This document shows positions 17,930 through 27,147 of a stretch of 64,000 nucleotides of DNA, piece after piece. The notes under the pieces are model-generated. The model was not told the origin of the DNA and ran no database searches. It worked only from the letters and a program-made list of their open reading frames with translations. Made by a program: the position numbers and the translations under genes. How positions within the stretch are numbered: the stretch's first letter is position 1; every line of letters begins with the position of its first letter. Source of the stretch: Granulicella arctica. Lineage in GTDB: Bacteria; Acidobacteriota; Terriglobia; Terriglobales; Acidobacteriaceae. The DNA lies in assembly GCF_025685605.1 (NCBI RefSeq), contig NZ_JAGTUT010000003.1, positions 179,986 through 243,985 of the forward strand, in the 5' to 3' direction.

Positions 17930-20440
17930 ATGCACGAGTTTTGTAGATCTATCCTGGCGCTTTGCGCCCTTCTTCCCATCTGCCTTCCCGCGATTGCGCA
18001 GACTCTAAATGCAGTCGCACTCGCAGGTCAGATCGTAGACGCGGGTGGGGCTGCCATCGTCGGTGCCCGGATTGAGGTTCGCCAGCTTGACGGGGCCGCC
18101 GACATCCATTTGCTTTCGAATCAGGAGGGCCGCTATTCGATTATCAGCCTGCCTGTAGGTCGCTACGAGATTCACGTAGACCATGCAGGTTTCCAAGATT
18201 TGAAGCGGCAGGTTCAGATTCAAGTCAACAATGCCGCACTCATCCTTCCCCTGGCTGTCTCCTCTCTCACTGAGAGCGTCACAGTGAATGGTCAGTCTTC
18301 CTTGATCACCGAAACACCAACCGGCCAGACGCAAACATCGGTTAGTCGTGAGGACTTTCGCGATACGCTCGCCGCGAACATCGGTGAGGTCCTGGCATTG
18401 ACCCCTGGCGTTACGGTTGCCGCTGGCAATGGGCCGCGTGATGTGGCGATCTCTGTCAGAGGCTCGAACGAACGGCAGACGTATGGCATCCGCAATACCC
18501 AAGTGTTCGAGGACGGCTTTCCTGTCACACAGCCAGACGGACTCGCAAGGACAGACCTTACAGACCCCCACGCCTACAGCAGCATCGACGTGGTGCAAGG
18601 GCCTTCATCGGCACTATACGGCAACTACGCAACGGGAGGCGCAATCAACTTCCACACTCGTACGGGCGGTGAGATTCAGGGGCTTGAAGTAGGAGCTGAC
18701 TTCGGCAGCTTCGGGTACTTCAACGACTACATCACCTACGGGGTCGGCGGTGACCGATACCAGGTGTCAGGCTTCCTGAGCAACGTGCGGGCCGCTCAAG
18801 CTACGGCAAACAACAGCTTCAACACCATCACGGCAAACCTGCTCGCATCTTTCGCGGCGACTCCTAAGGATCGATTCACCATCAAGTTCATTGACAACGA
18901 TCTAGACACAAACCTCTCCATCCGACTCTCTAAGATCCAATATCAGCTGAATCCTCTTCAGAAAGGGTGCGAGGTCTACACCACGACCGCCGCCGCGACC
19001 GGTTGCGCGAGTGTGAGCCTGTTCAACAATGGGTACAACGGCACCAAGGTCTCCTTGACGGCGGCCCAGGCAGGACTGGGACGACATGACCGGCGCACCA
19101 TCTTTGGCGCTCGCTATGAACACGATCTAACCGACAACACCACGTGGCGCACTCAGTTTGTCTTTGACAATCGAGACGCCAATCAGCCGACTAGTTCCAC
19201 GACCTATCGCGGCACCCTGCCCTCTTTCAATGTCGTTAGTGATGTCTTGAGGAGAGGCAATCTCTGGAGCCGCCATGGAACGACCTTCGCAGGGGGATTT
19301 TTCAACTACGAAAATATTAAATCCCTGAGTGCCAATCTCGTTCCCGGGGGCAACGCGGCTCTCGGTGGACAGACGCAAACAGTCTATGGAAAGCACTTGA
19401 ATGCAGGGGCTCACGTTCGCCAGGAGATTGCTCTTGCGGAGCGCTGGATGCTGGTGGCCGGGCTGGGCGCAGAGTATACAGGCCTGAATGCGCTAGCCAG
19501 CAACTTCACCTATCCGGTCGCAGCAGCCCCAATTATCTCTTCAGTGTCGGCAGATCGAACCTTCTTCAATGTTGCTCCCGAGGTGTCGGTTCAGTACCGC
19601 CCGAACGACCATTGGAGGCTTCATGGCCGTCTGGGAACCGGTTATGGAACGCCGCAGGCGACGCAGCTTTTCACCAATGCTCAGGGTGCTTTCGGCAACA
19701 ACACAACCCTGAAAACGCAGAGAAACACAGGCGTGGATGTGGGAGCCGATTTGTCCCTGGGAGCAACGCTGCAGGCTTCCGTTACAGGTTTCTATGAGTG
19801 GTTCCAGAACGAGATGGTCACGCAATCTTCAGGAGTGAACCTGCAGAGCTATACCTTTAACGCTCCCGCCTCAACTCACCGAGGAGTAGAAGTAGGTCTT
19901 GACTGGCACCCTCTGCCTGTCGCTCTTTCAGGGGCCAGATTGCGGGTTTCTTACATGTACGACAACCAGATCTATACAAACTACAGCGAGGCCATCACGA
20001 GCGGCACTCTAACGGGCACCTTTAGCCGCAGTGGCAACATGATCCCTGGTGTCGTTCCCAACTTCCTCAACGCACGAGTTGTTTACGATCAGCCTACCGG
20101 CAAGCTGCGTGGCTTCGGCGGCTTCATCGAAGCAGACTGGCGCGATAACTACCAGTTGGACAACGCTAACCTCCTCACAGCTTCCGGCTTCACCCTCCTC
20201 AACATCAGCATGCATTATGATCCGCCCACCGGCCACGGGGCGCTTTCACGGCTCCGTTTCTACTTCGATATCCAAAACCTTGCGAATAAGACGTACGTTG
20301 CATCGGCTGGGAACATCACAAATAGCCTCAACGCCACAACCGGGCTGCAGAACGGCGCAAGCGTGCTGGCGACTTCGACAGGCTCCATCTACACAGGTAC
20401 TCCCCGCGCTTCTTACGGTGGCGTACGAGTGAGGTTCTAA
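17930..20440 (+). CDS. TonB-dependent receptor (siderophore/metal type)
   Basis: About 836 residues. The signal peptide ends CLPAIAQ. A carboxypeptidase-regulatory-like domain comes first (LAGQIVDAGGAAIVGARIEV). The plug follows with SISVRGSNERQTYGIRNTQV-type elements (the actual string is AISVRGSNERQ...), VVQGPSSALYGNYATGGAI and FHTRTGG. The barrel ends ASYGGVRVRF. The ATG at 17930 has GAGAG upstream. The stop and the next start overlap (TAATG), so it is coupled to a PepSY protein, a pairing known for ferric- or cupric-siderophore uptake followed by reduction. Confidence 0.92.
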   Translation: MHEFCRSILALCALLPICLPAIAQTLNAVALAGQIVDAGGAAIVGARIEVRQLDGAADIHLLSNQEGRYSIISLPVGRYEIHVDHAGFQDLKRQVQIQVNNAALILPLAVSSLTESVTVNGQSSLITETPTGQTQTSVSREDFRDTLAANIGEVLALTPGVTVAAGNGPRDVAISVRGSNERQTYGIRNTQVFEDGFPVTQPDGLARTDLTDPHAYSSIDVVQGPSSALYGNYATGGAINFHTRTGGEIQGLEVGADFGSFGYFNDYITYGVGGDRYQVSGFLSNVRAAQATANNSFNTITANLLASFAATPKDRFTIKFIDNDLDTNLSIRLSKIQYQLNPLQKGCEVYTTTAAATGCASVSLFNNGYNGTKVSLTAAQAGLGRHDRRTIFGARYEHDLTDNTTWRTQFVFDNRDANQPTSSTTYRGTLPSFNVVSDVLRRGNLWSRHGTTFAGGFFNYENIKSLSANLVPGGNAALGGQTQTVYGKHLNAGAHVRQEIALAERWMLVAGLGAEYTGLNALASNFTYPVAAAPIISSVSADRTFFNVAPEVSVQYRPNDHWRLHGRLGTGYGTPQATQLFTNAQGAFGNNTTLKTQRNTGVDVGADLSLGATLQASVTGFYEWFQNEMVTQSSGVNLQSYTFNAPASTHRGVEVGLDWHPLPVALSGARLRVSYMYDNQIYTNYSEAITSGTLTGTFSRSGNMIPGVVPNFLNARVVYDQPTGKLRGFGGFIEADWRDNYQLDNANLLTASGFTLLNISMHYDPPTGHGALSRLRFYFDIQNLANKTYVASAGNITNSLNATTGLQNGASVLATSTGSIYTGTPRASYGGVRVRF

Positions 20441-21840
20441 TGGCTGCGATCTCACCACAATCACATCCGGGCGGAATACCATCCTGGTTCAACTACCGGA
20501 CAGTGTGGCGCTGGCATTTCTATGCCGGTTTGTTCTGCGTCCCCTTTGTCATCTGGCTCTCCATCACCGGCTCCATCTACTTGTTTAAGCCCCAGATCGA
20601 GCGGTGGCTTGACCGTCCTTACGACAGCCTGAGCCTGAAGGGACCGAAGGCGACCGCCGAGGCACAGGTCAATGCTGCGTTGGCAGCGGTTCCGGGATCT
20701 AATCTCCACTATTACGAATTGCCGCTTACTCCTCGATCTGCAACCCGGATCATCGTCGGTCGACAGGCCGACGAGTTCCGGGTGTATGTCAATCCCCAAA
20801 CCCTCCAGATTCTGAACATCGTGAGCGAAGACAGCCGACCCATGAAAATCGTCTTTCGCTTGCACGGTGAACTGTTGATGGGAGACAAAGGCTCTTTGAT
20901 CGTGGAAGTAGCGGCTTCATGGGCGATTGTCATGATCCTCACCGGGCTTTACCTCTGGTTGCCGCGACAAACCGAAAACCTGGCAGGCGTTCTCTTCATC
21001 CGTCTGGGCAAGGGATCTCGGATCTTCTGGCGCGATCTCCATGGGGTCACTGGCGTTTATGTATCCGCATTCGCCCTCTTTTTGCTGCTCACCGGACTGC
21101 CCTGGGCCAAAAGTTGGGGAGGTTACCTCAAGAAAGCCCGTGCCATGACCGGCGCTGCTACCGTTCGACAGGACTGGACGACGGGCCGCTCGTCGGAAGT
21201 AACGGAACGAATGGCGATGAACCGCGACAGCATGGAAGGGATGCCGATGGAGCATGCAGGACACATGGGCCACGCGGTAGAAACATCTCGGGGGTCGGTT
21301 TCCTACGAGCCCCTGGATAGGATCATTGCGACCCTGATGCCGCTGCAGCTCGCTTATCCTGTGCTGATTTCACCGCCGACGTTTGAGGGGAGCCCATGGA
21401 CTGCAAAGTCCGATTCACAGAACAGGCCGTTGCGAACCAATCTCACGCTGAATGCTCAGACCGGGGCGTTGCTGAAGCGCGAGAACTTTGATCAACGTGG
21501 CATCGTGGATCGGGTCGTTGGCATAGGCGTCGCAGCGCATGAAGGACAGTTATTCGGTCTGGTGAATCAAGTCATTGGGCTGTGTACTGCGATGGGGCTT
21601 GTTCTCTTGAGCGGAAGTGCCATCGTCTTATGGTGGCGACGTAGACATGTCGGCGTGCTCGGAGCTCCCCTGCCCATCGGTCGAACACGCTGGTCATTTC
21701 CCTTGCTTGCTGCCATTGTGGCTCTCGGGATTTATCTGCCTGCTATGGGAGCATCCCTCATCGTTGTGGCGTTGCTTGAAAAATTTGTTTTCTCACAGAT
21801 TCCGTCGGTCAGTCGTTGGCTGGGTCTCGTGCCTGGATAG
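20440..21840 (+). CDS. PepSY-associated TM helix protein (periplasmic metal/siderophore reductase-like)
   Basis: 466 residues with four main membrane helices: FYAGLFCVPFVIWLSITGSI, the region of SWAIVMILTGLYLWLP, VSAFALFLLLTGLPW, and a C-terminal pair. Histidines LHGELLMGDKG and DLHGVTGVY are in typical haem-binding positions of PepSY_TM proteins. A Met/His-rich loop (NRDSMEGMPMEHAGHMGH) between helices three and four suggests copper or another soft metal. The start overlaps the receptor stop (TAATG). Confidence 0.88.
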   Translation: MAAISPQSHPGGIPSWFNYRTVWRWHFYAGLFCVPFVIWLSITGSIYLFKPQIERWLDRPYDSLSLKGPKATAEAQVNAALAAVPGSNLHYYELPLTPRSATRIIVGRQADEFRVYVNPQTLQILNIVSEDSRPMKIVFRLHGELLMGDKGSLIVEVAASWAIVMILTGLYLWLPRQTENLAGVLFIRLGKGSRIFWRDLHGVTGVYVSAFALFLLLTGLPWAKSWGGYLKKARAMTGAATVRQDWTTGRSSEVTERMAMNRDSMEGMPMEHAGHMGHAVETSRGSVSYEPLDRIIATLMPLQLAYPVLISPPTFEGSPWTAKSDSQNRPLRTNLTLNAQTGALLKRENFDQRGIVDRVVGIGVAAHEGQLFGLVNQVIGLCTAMGLVLLSGSAIVLWWRRRHVGVLGAPLPIGRTRWSFPLLAAIVALGIYLPAMGASLIVVALLEKFVFSQIPSVSRWLGLVPG

Positions 21841-21957
21841 CCGCTCAGCGCACCCGTGCAAGTTCTGCAACAGAAATCTTTATGCCTCCGTTATGACTTT
21901 TTAGGCAGACTTAATTAGTCGCTCACGGTAGCACGTACCTGAGCAGGTGAGTGCGTC

Positions 21958-22683
21958 ATGTTTGCGAAGTTTCAGCTCAGCACAGATCCCGTAAGACTTG
22001 CCGCTTGGGGTAATGTTCCGGCAAAATCTCTCCTAAGATGCAAGCAGAACGGAAAGCTCTACGATCATAAGAGCTTCCCTGTTCTCCGAGTATCACCTCG
22101 TACTGGCAAGCGGCAGATGTCGTGGATGCGAGAAGGTCTGATCCCTTCGTATGCTCATGACGAGCATAGTGCTCCAGAACGTGGGGAAGCCCAGTCTGAG
22201 ACCTACACTACATCCTCAGCATTTCGGTGTGCTTTTCGTCGCCGCCGTTGCATCATCCCGGCCGACGTTTTCAATGAATGTCAGTACCAGCGCAGACCTT
22301 TCGAGGTCCCCTGTTCGTTTGCGCCTGATAATGAAGAAATCTTTGGGATAGCGGGGATCTGGGAAAGCTGGGTGAACGACTCAGGCGAAGAAATCCTTAG
22401 CTTCGCCATCGTGACAGGGCACGTTGCTCCATCCCTTGAACCCATCTTTGATCGTATGCCCATTGTGATCTCTGAGGACGACCAAGAGCGTTGGTTAGGA
22501 TTCGCTGGGTCGGAAAGCCTTCCGCTTGAACTGCTCCGAACATTGTCAAAAAAGCAACTGAAAGGCTGGAAGATTATGCCGTGCGAACAGTTCCTGGAGT
22601 CTCCCCACGTCCCTGCAAGTCGCGTGGACGAATCACGCAACGCTCATACTGGTGCGACTTCGTCACGGAACTATTCAGCTTAG
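21958..22683 (+). CDS. SRAP (YedK/HMCES-like) family protein with altered active site
   Basis: 241 residues of the SOS-response-associated peptidase fold: a GLIPSYAHD region, RRRCIIPADVFNE, and DRMPIVISEDDQERWL. Canonical members use Cys2 to cross-link abasic DNA, with Asn, Glu and His helpers. Here residue 2 is Phe (MFAKF), the NAR motif is EAQ (residues 77-79), and the His before DRMP is Phe164. Only Glu107 (VFNEC) remains. Abasic-site cross-linking by the known mechanism seems lost. It is either a degenerate paralogue or repurposed. Confidence 0.8.
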   Translation: MFAKFQLSTDPVRLAAWGNVPAKSLLRCKQNGKLYDHKSFPVLRVSPRTGKRQMSWMREGLIPSYAHDEHSAPERGEAQSETYTTSSAFRCAFRRRRCIIPADVFNECQYQRRPFEVPCSFAPDNEEIFGIAGIWESWVNDSGEEILSFAIVTGHVAPSLEPIFDRMPIVISEDDQERWLGFAGSESLPLELLRTLSKKQLKGWKIMPCEQFLESPHVPASRVDESRNAHTGATSSRNYSA

Positions 22684-22693
22684 AAAGGAAGCC

Positions 22694-23734
22694 GTGGGCC
22701 TCGAAGGCAGTACCAGTACGAAGCGTGTTCTATACGCAGCAATAGCCGCAAACCTGGGTATTTTGGTTGCGAAGCTGATTGCAACAGCCATGACCGGCAG
22801 TTCGGCCATGCTGTCAGAGGCCATCCACTCCCTTGTCAATACCGGCAATGGAGGGTTGCTGCTATTAGGGTTGAGACTTAGCGGCCGCCCGTCGGATGAG
22901 AGCCATCCCTTCGGATACGGGAAAGAACTGTACTTTTGGACCATGGTAGTAGCTCTCGCGGTTTTCGCCCTGGGAGGCGGAGCATCGATCTACGAAGGGA
23001 TCGAGCATGTGCTCCATCCTCGAACCATTGAGCATGTTCGGGTGACCTACGCCGTGCTGGGATGTTCAGCAGCGTTTGAAGGGTATTCGCTCTGGGTGGC
23101 CTTCCGTGAATTTGGGAAGCTGCGTGGTTCCGTCCCTTTCTTTAAGGCTATCCAGCAAAGTAAGGATCCGGCTTCTTTCACGGTCCTCTTCGAGGATTCA
23201 ACTGCAGTCTTAGGCGTTCTGATTGCCTTCCTCGCGACCGTGTTGACTCAGCTCTTCGGCTGGCGCATTCTCGACGGTTCTGCCTCTATCCTCATCGGGC
23301 TCCTCCTGATGTTTGTAGCCGCCCTCCTCGGTGCAAAAACCAAGGCTCTACTGATTGGTGAAGGGCTGGATCGGCAGGCTCTCCATCATGTCCGAGAGAT
23401 TGCACAGCAGGTTCCGGGTGTCGTCCGCCTTGAGTACCCATTTACCACCTTCTTTGGCCCGCATGATGCCCTACTCACGATGACGGTACAGTTCAGACGG
23501 GGATTCTCAAGTAGCGATGTTGAAAAGACCATTGACAAGATCGAAGGTCTCATTCACGCGGAATATCCAGCCATCAAGCACATCTTTTTGGAGGTAGACA
23601 CAGTCTCGAAAGGCATGGTTGAGGGCACGGAAGATCCGACCGCTTCCCCGCAGAAAGGTGTAGAAGCAATCTTTGATCCCTTGAGCGATGTCCACCAAAC
23701 CCAATATGAAGCCGCCGGATCTTTCAGCGATTAA
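22694..23734 (+). CDS. CDF-family cation efflux transporter (ZnT9/MamM-like)
   Basis: 346 residues from a GTG at 22694 (GAAAGGA just upstream). An ATG frame start at 22652 would overlap the SRAP gene. Six transmembrane segments. Metal-site helices are SEAIHSLVNTGN (helix 2) and LFEDSTAVLGVL (helix 5); the normal HxxxD/HxxxD set is modified to SEAIHS and EDS, as in the ZnT9-like branch. SHPFGYGKELYFW is the signature loop. A cytoplasmic C-terminal domain is present. It probably exports divalent cations. Confidence 0.88.
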   Translation: MGLEGSTSTKRVLYAAIAANLGILVAKLIATAMTGSSAMLSEAIHSLVNTGNGGLLLLGLRLSGRPSDESHPFGYGKELYFWTMVVALAVFALGGGASIYEGIEHVLHPRTIEHVRVTYAVLGCSAAFEGYSLWVAFREFGKLRGSVPFFKAIQQSKDPASFTVLFEDSTAVLGVLIAFLATVLTQLFGWRILDGSASILIGLLLMFVAALLGAKTKALLIGEGLDRQALHHVREIAQQVPGVVRLEYPFTTFFGPHDALLTMTVQFRRGFSSSDVEKTIDKIEGLIHAEYPAIKHIFLEVDTVSKGMVEGTEDPTASPQKGVEAIFDPLSDVHQTQYEAAGSFSD

Positions 23735-24004
23735 TACATGGCGATCGAAGTGGAGCTAAAGGAACGTTTTTGTGGAAAGCACGATCGAGAGCCAGAAGTT
23801 CGACAGGATCTTCTGAGAGCTGCTCGACGTTATCTGCAACCACTCGAAACGCGACAAGGGGAGGCCCGCAGCGCCCGGGTACGTTTTACACGACTCTTCG
23901 CTTCGTATCATGCGTGCTGCTTGTTCGTGCAGCATTGGCCCTCTATCTTCATTCCCGTATGCAAACCATGATCTCATAACTTGAGAGCTAATCCAGGTTA
24001 GCCA

Positions 24005-24547
24005 ATGACTCCAAGCACCTTCGCTGAGCTGGACCTGCTACCACGAGCAGCCCAATGTGTAGTGCGCCCTTCAATCGCGGAGGATGTTCCATATATAACC
24101 GCGATCTACGCACGTTTCGTCGAAACGAGTACCGCCACGTTTGAGATCTCTGCCCCAAGCGAATCTGAAATGCTGAAGCGATGGCAGATCGTACAGGACC
24201 GAGATCTGCCGTTCCTTGTCGCAGAATTGGAAGGGTATATCGTTGGCTACTGTTACGCATCCCAGTTTCGCGTTCGTGAAGGCTACCGTTTCACCGTGGA
24301 AGATTCGATTTATGTCCGTCCTGACTGCATTGGTCATGGAGTAGGAAAAGCCTTGCTCGCAGCACTCATCTCGGAATGTCGCGACAAGGGTTGCCATTCG
24401 ATGGTGGCCTGTATCTGCGGGATTAACATCGCTTCCGTCTCTCTCCATACCTCCATGGGGTTCAAAGTAGCAGGTTTGTTGCCCGAAGCGGGCTTCAAAT
24501 TTGGAGAGTGGCTGCGCTTGTTGATCATGCAACGGCAGCTGCAGTGA
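24005..24547 (+). CDS. GNAT N-acetyltransferase (phosphinothricin acetyltransferase-like)
   Basis: 180 residues with one GNAT domain. VRPSIAEDVPYITAIYARFV opens the fold, ATFEISAPSESEM is typical of the PAT/Bar subfamily, and DSIYVRPDCIGHGVGKALL is motif A with the acetyl-CoA pyrophosphate loop (GHGVGK in place of RGxGxG/A). ASVSLHTSMGFKVAG is motif B. The substrate is probably a small amine, but resistance function cannot be claimed. Confidence 0.85.
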   Translation: MTPSTFAELDLLPRAAQCVVRPSIAEDVPYITAIYARFVETSTATFEISAPSESEMLKRWQIVQDRDLPFLVAELEGYIVGYCYASQFRVREGYRFTVEDSIYVRPDCIGHGVGKALLAALISECRDKGCHSMVACICGINIASVSLHTSMGFKVAGLLPEAGFKFGEWLRLLIMQRQLQ

Positions 24548-24584
24548 GGTCGCATCTAACCTGAAATTCACTAGAGGTGATTAG

Positions 24585-25994
24585 GTGTTTCCGAAGATGT
24601 TGTCGTGTGCTTTACTCGCCCTTCTCTGCTCCAGAGTTGGGCTTTGCCAAGAGGCCGCGACCCCGGTCCGGACGGCGGACACGCAATCCTCAGACGCCTC
24701 AAGCGCGGCTGTCTTCCGTCATTCCGACAACGCGCGCTATTTGATCTCCGGGCAGGCGAACATCGTCTTTCAGGCTCACGGGCCATTTCATTCTCCGTAC
24801 GAAGATTCAGACAGCCTTCTTGGTCGAGGAGAGTACAAGACTTCCCTGCTTGGAACGGTCTACCTGGGATATGAGGTCAACAAGAACTCCCGCTTCGCGA
24901 CTGACGCCATCCTGGATGTCGAGTCGGCAGGCGGACGGGGCATATCTGAGGCTTTAGGGCTGGCCGGCTTCACCAATCTCGACGTTGTTCGTAACCCAAG
25001 CCTTTGGTTCTGCGCCCTATCTCACCCAGTACATGATCCATCAGGTCATCGGTCTGACAGATGAAATGGTCGACGCCGAGCGATCCGCTGTATCACTGCA
25101 AACCAAGACTCCGATCAGAAGGGTGGACTTCTTTGTCGGGCGCATGGGGCTACCAGATTTCTTTGATGCGAACTCTATAGGCATAGACTCGCATCTTCAG
25201 TTCTTGAACTGGACAGTGGACAACAACGGAGCCTGGGATTACGCGGCCAACACGCGGGGCTACACCGATGGTGCGGTCTTCCATTACGTAGACCATGCGT
25301 TCACGGCGCGGTATGGCATCGCTGCCATGCCCACCGTCGCCAATGGCATTGATCTGCAGTATCAACTCCGCCGTGCGAATGGTCAGAATGTTGAACTAGA
25401 GCTGCGGAAGAGCGCCTTGCCGAACCAAAAGCGAAAGGGAGCGGTGCGATTGCTGGGCTTTGTTAACCATGCCAACATGGGTGACTATCGACGGCAGAAC
25501 CAGGCGTTCCTTCGTTGTGAAACGCCAACCCCCGACATAACTACTCATCCAGTCACGAGTTCAGTCAAGTATGGCGTGGGCCTCAACGCAGAACAACAAG
25601 TAAGTGAAAGCGGTCGGGTCTATGGCCGGTTCGGCTGGAACGAAGGGCAGCATAAGTCCTACGCGTACACCGAGGTCGACCAGACGTTCGCCCTGGGCGG
25701 CGACTATAGCATGAAGGCTTTCGATCGTCCTGACGACAAGCTTGGGCTGACGTTTGTGACCAACGCCATTAAGAAGGACCACCAGATTTACCTTGCCCTC
25801 GGAGGCAAAGGGTTCATTCTGGGTGACGGGCAACTCAACTATGCTCGTGAAGACATCGTTGAAGGGTATTACACCTTCACGTCTGGAAAGGCGTGTATTA
25901 CGCCCTTGACGCTCAATTCGTCGATCATCCGGGCTACAACCGGGATCGCGGGCCTGTATTGGTTGAAACCGTCCGGATGCATGTCGACTTCTAG
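24585..25994 (+). pseudogene. OprB-type carbohydrate porin, two frameshifts
   Basis: The frame from 24585 (signal peptide MFPKMLSCALLALLCSRVGL) reads to FTNLDVVRNPSLW. Homology then continues in another frame with GSAPYLTQYMIHQVIGLTD after a one-base shift near 25003. A second shift near 25878 restores the terminal HVWKGVYYALDAQFVDHPGY and NRDRGPVLVETVRMHVDF, ending at TAG 25992-25994. The reassembled product of about 465 residues matches the carbohydrate-selective porin family. It lies 75 bp before the IS6 copy 2 end. Confidence 0.75.
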
Positions 25995-26069
25995 GAGTCA
26001 AGAACGTGCCTGCCCTGATTGGCCTTGTAAGCGTGGTTTGGGATGAGTGGTCTCTACTTCAGTTCAGAG

Positions 26070-26869
26070 GGCTCTGTTGCATTAACTCTGGTGGCGCAGT
26101 CTGGATAGGGTTGCGATGATCAAGCGGCATTTGAGTAGACATCGAACAGCTTGTCGACGAAACGCACCTCGTCCTTGGCGTGCGGCTTGCATGTGAGGCA
26201 GTGATCGCGGCGGATCCTCCGCATCACCTTGAAGCCCTTGATCGTAGCCGAGGCCGTCTTCATGGTCTGGAAGCCGCGGGTAGCACGAATGATTCGCTTG
26301 AGGGCGCCATGATCGGCTTCGATCATGTTGTTCAGGTACTTGCAGGTATGTTTCGCGTCGATCGACAGCTTGCCCTCTCGTTGCAACCGGCCGATCGCCT
26401 GCGGATAGGAGCCGAGTTGGTCTGTCGTAATTGAAGATGGCGGCCAGTGACGCATCGTAGTCAATGTCTTGCCCAGGAAACGATGGGCTACCCGGGTATT
26501 GCGGCGATCTGCCAACATGAAGTCGATCAAACGGCTGTGCTTGTCTATGACCCGAAACAAATACTTCCACCGGCCACCCACCTTCACATACGTTTCGTCC
26601 ACTTGCCAGAAGGTCGCTCGATAGCCTTGATACTAGCGCACCCGCTTCTCCAACTCAGGCGCAAATCGATGCACTTAACGCATGATCGTTGACGGGTTCA
26701 CTTCTACACCAGGCTCCTGCATCATCCCGGTAGCTGATGCCGTACTTGCAGCACCAGCGGACACAAAGCAGAATGATCTAATGGGAAAGCGTCGACGCTT
26801 GAACATGACCCATCCTAACCGCCAAGATCCTGTTCGAAGCTCCCCGCAGGCATTTAACGCAACAGGGCC
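26070..26869 (-). mobile_element. IS6-family insertion sequence, copy 2 (decayed)
   Basis: The left end GGCTCTGTTGCATTAACTC (26070-26088) is identical to copy 1. The right end CATTTAACGCAACAGGGCC (26851-26869) has drifted. It is in the same orientation as copy 1 at 9547-10359, so the two bracket about 15.7 kb as a possible old composite structure. The flanking octamers do not match each other or copy 1. Confidence 0.75.
26120..26818 (-). pseudogene. IS6-family transposase, multiply disrupted (copy 2)
   Basis: The N-terminus (MFKRRRFPIRSF) has frameshifts in the helix-turn-helix part, and at least two in-frame stops lie before the DDE core. From there the frame is open: VDETYVKVGGRWKYLF, TTDQLGSYPQAIGRL, NMIEADHGALKRII, ending LFDVYSNAA. 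It is clearly related to copy 1 but diverged, so the two are not a recent duplication. Confidence 0.8.
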
Positions 26870-27147
26870 GGTCCCTGTTATCCCCATGGTCTTCAGGAAA
26901 GCGTGAATCACGCCCTTCGTATGGCTCCTCTGTCAGTGTTCGATGCAGTCGGAGCGCGGCATGCGGAAAAAGAAGGTCATCCAGGCGGGAGTCTGCTTAA
27001 TGAACTTCTTTGCATCGCCAATGAATTGCTTGACGAATCACGCTACGCAGAGGTCTTTCGTAGGGATGAGCCCAATGGAAACATGCATTATGGCTGCCCT
27101 TAGCGTCTGCTCCTGCATCCCAAGTGTGAATGATTCGGAGGTAGGCG

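Noticed and set aside
23738..23971. 77-residue frame between the CDF and GNAT genes
   Set aside because: No ribosome site, no motif and unusual composition; left as intergenic.
9547..26869. A recent IS6 composite transposon
   Set aside because: The two copies are diverged, the right end of copy 2 has drifted and no shared 8-bp target duplication is visible, so at most an old structure.
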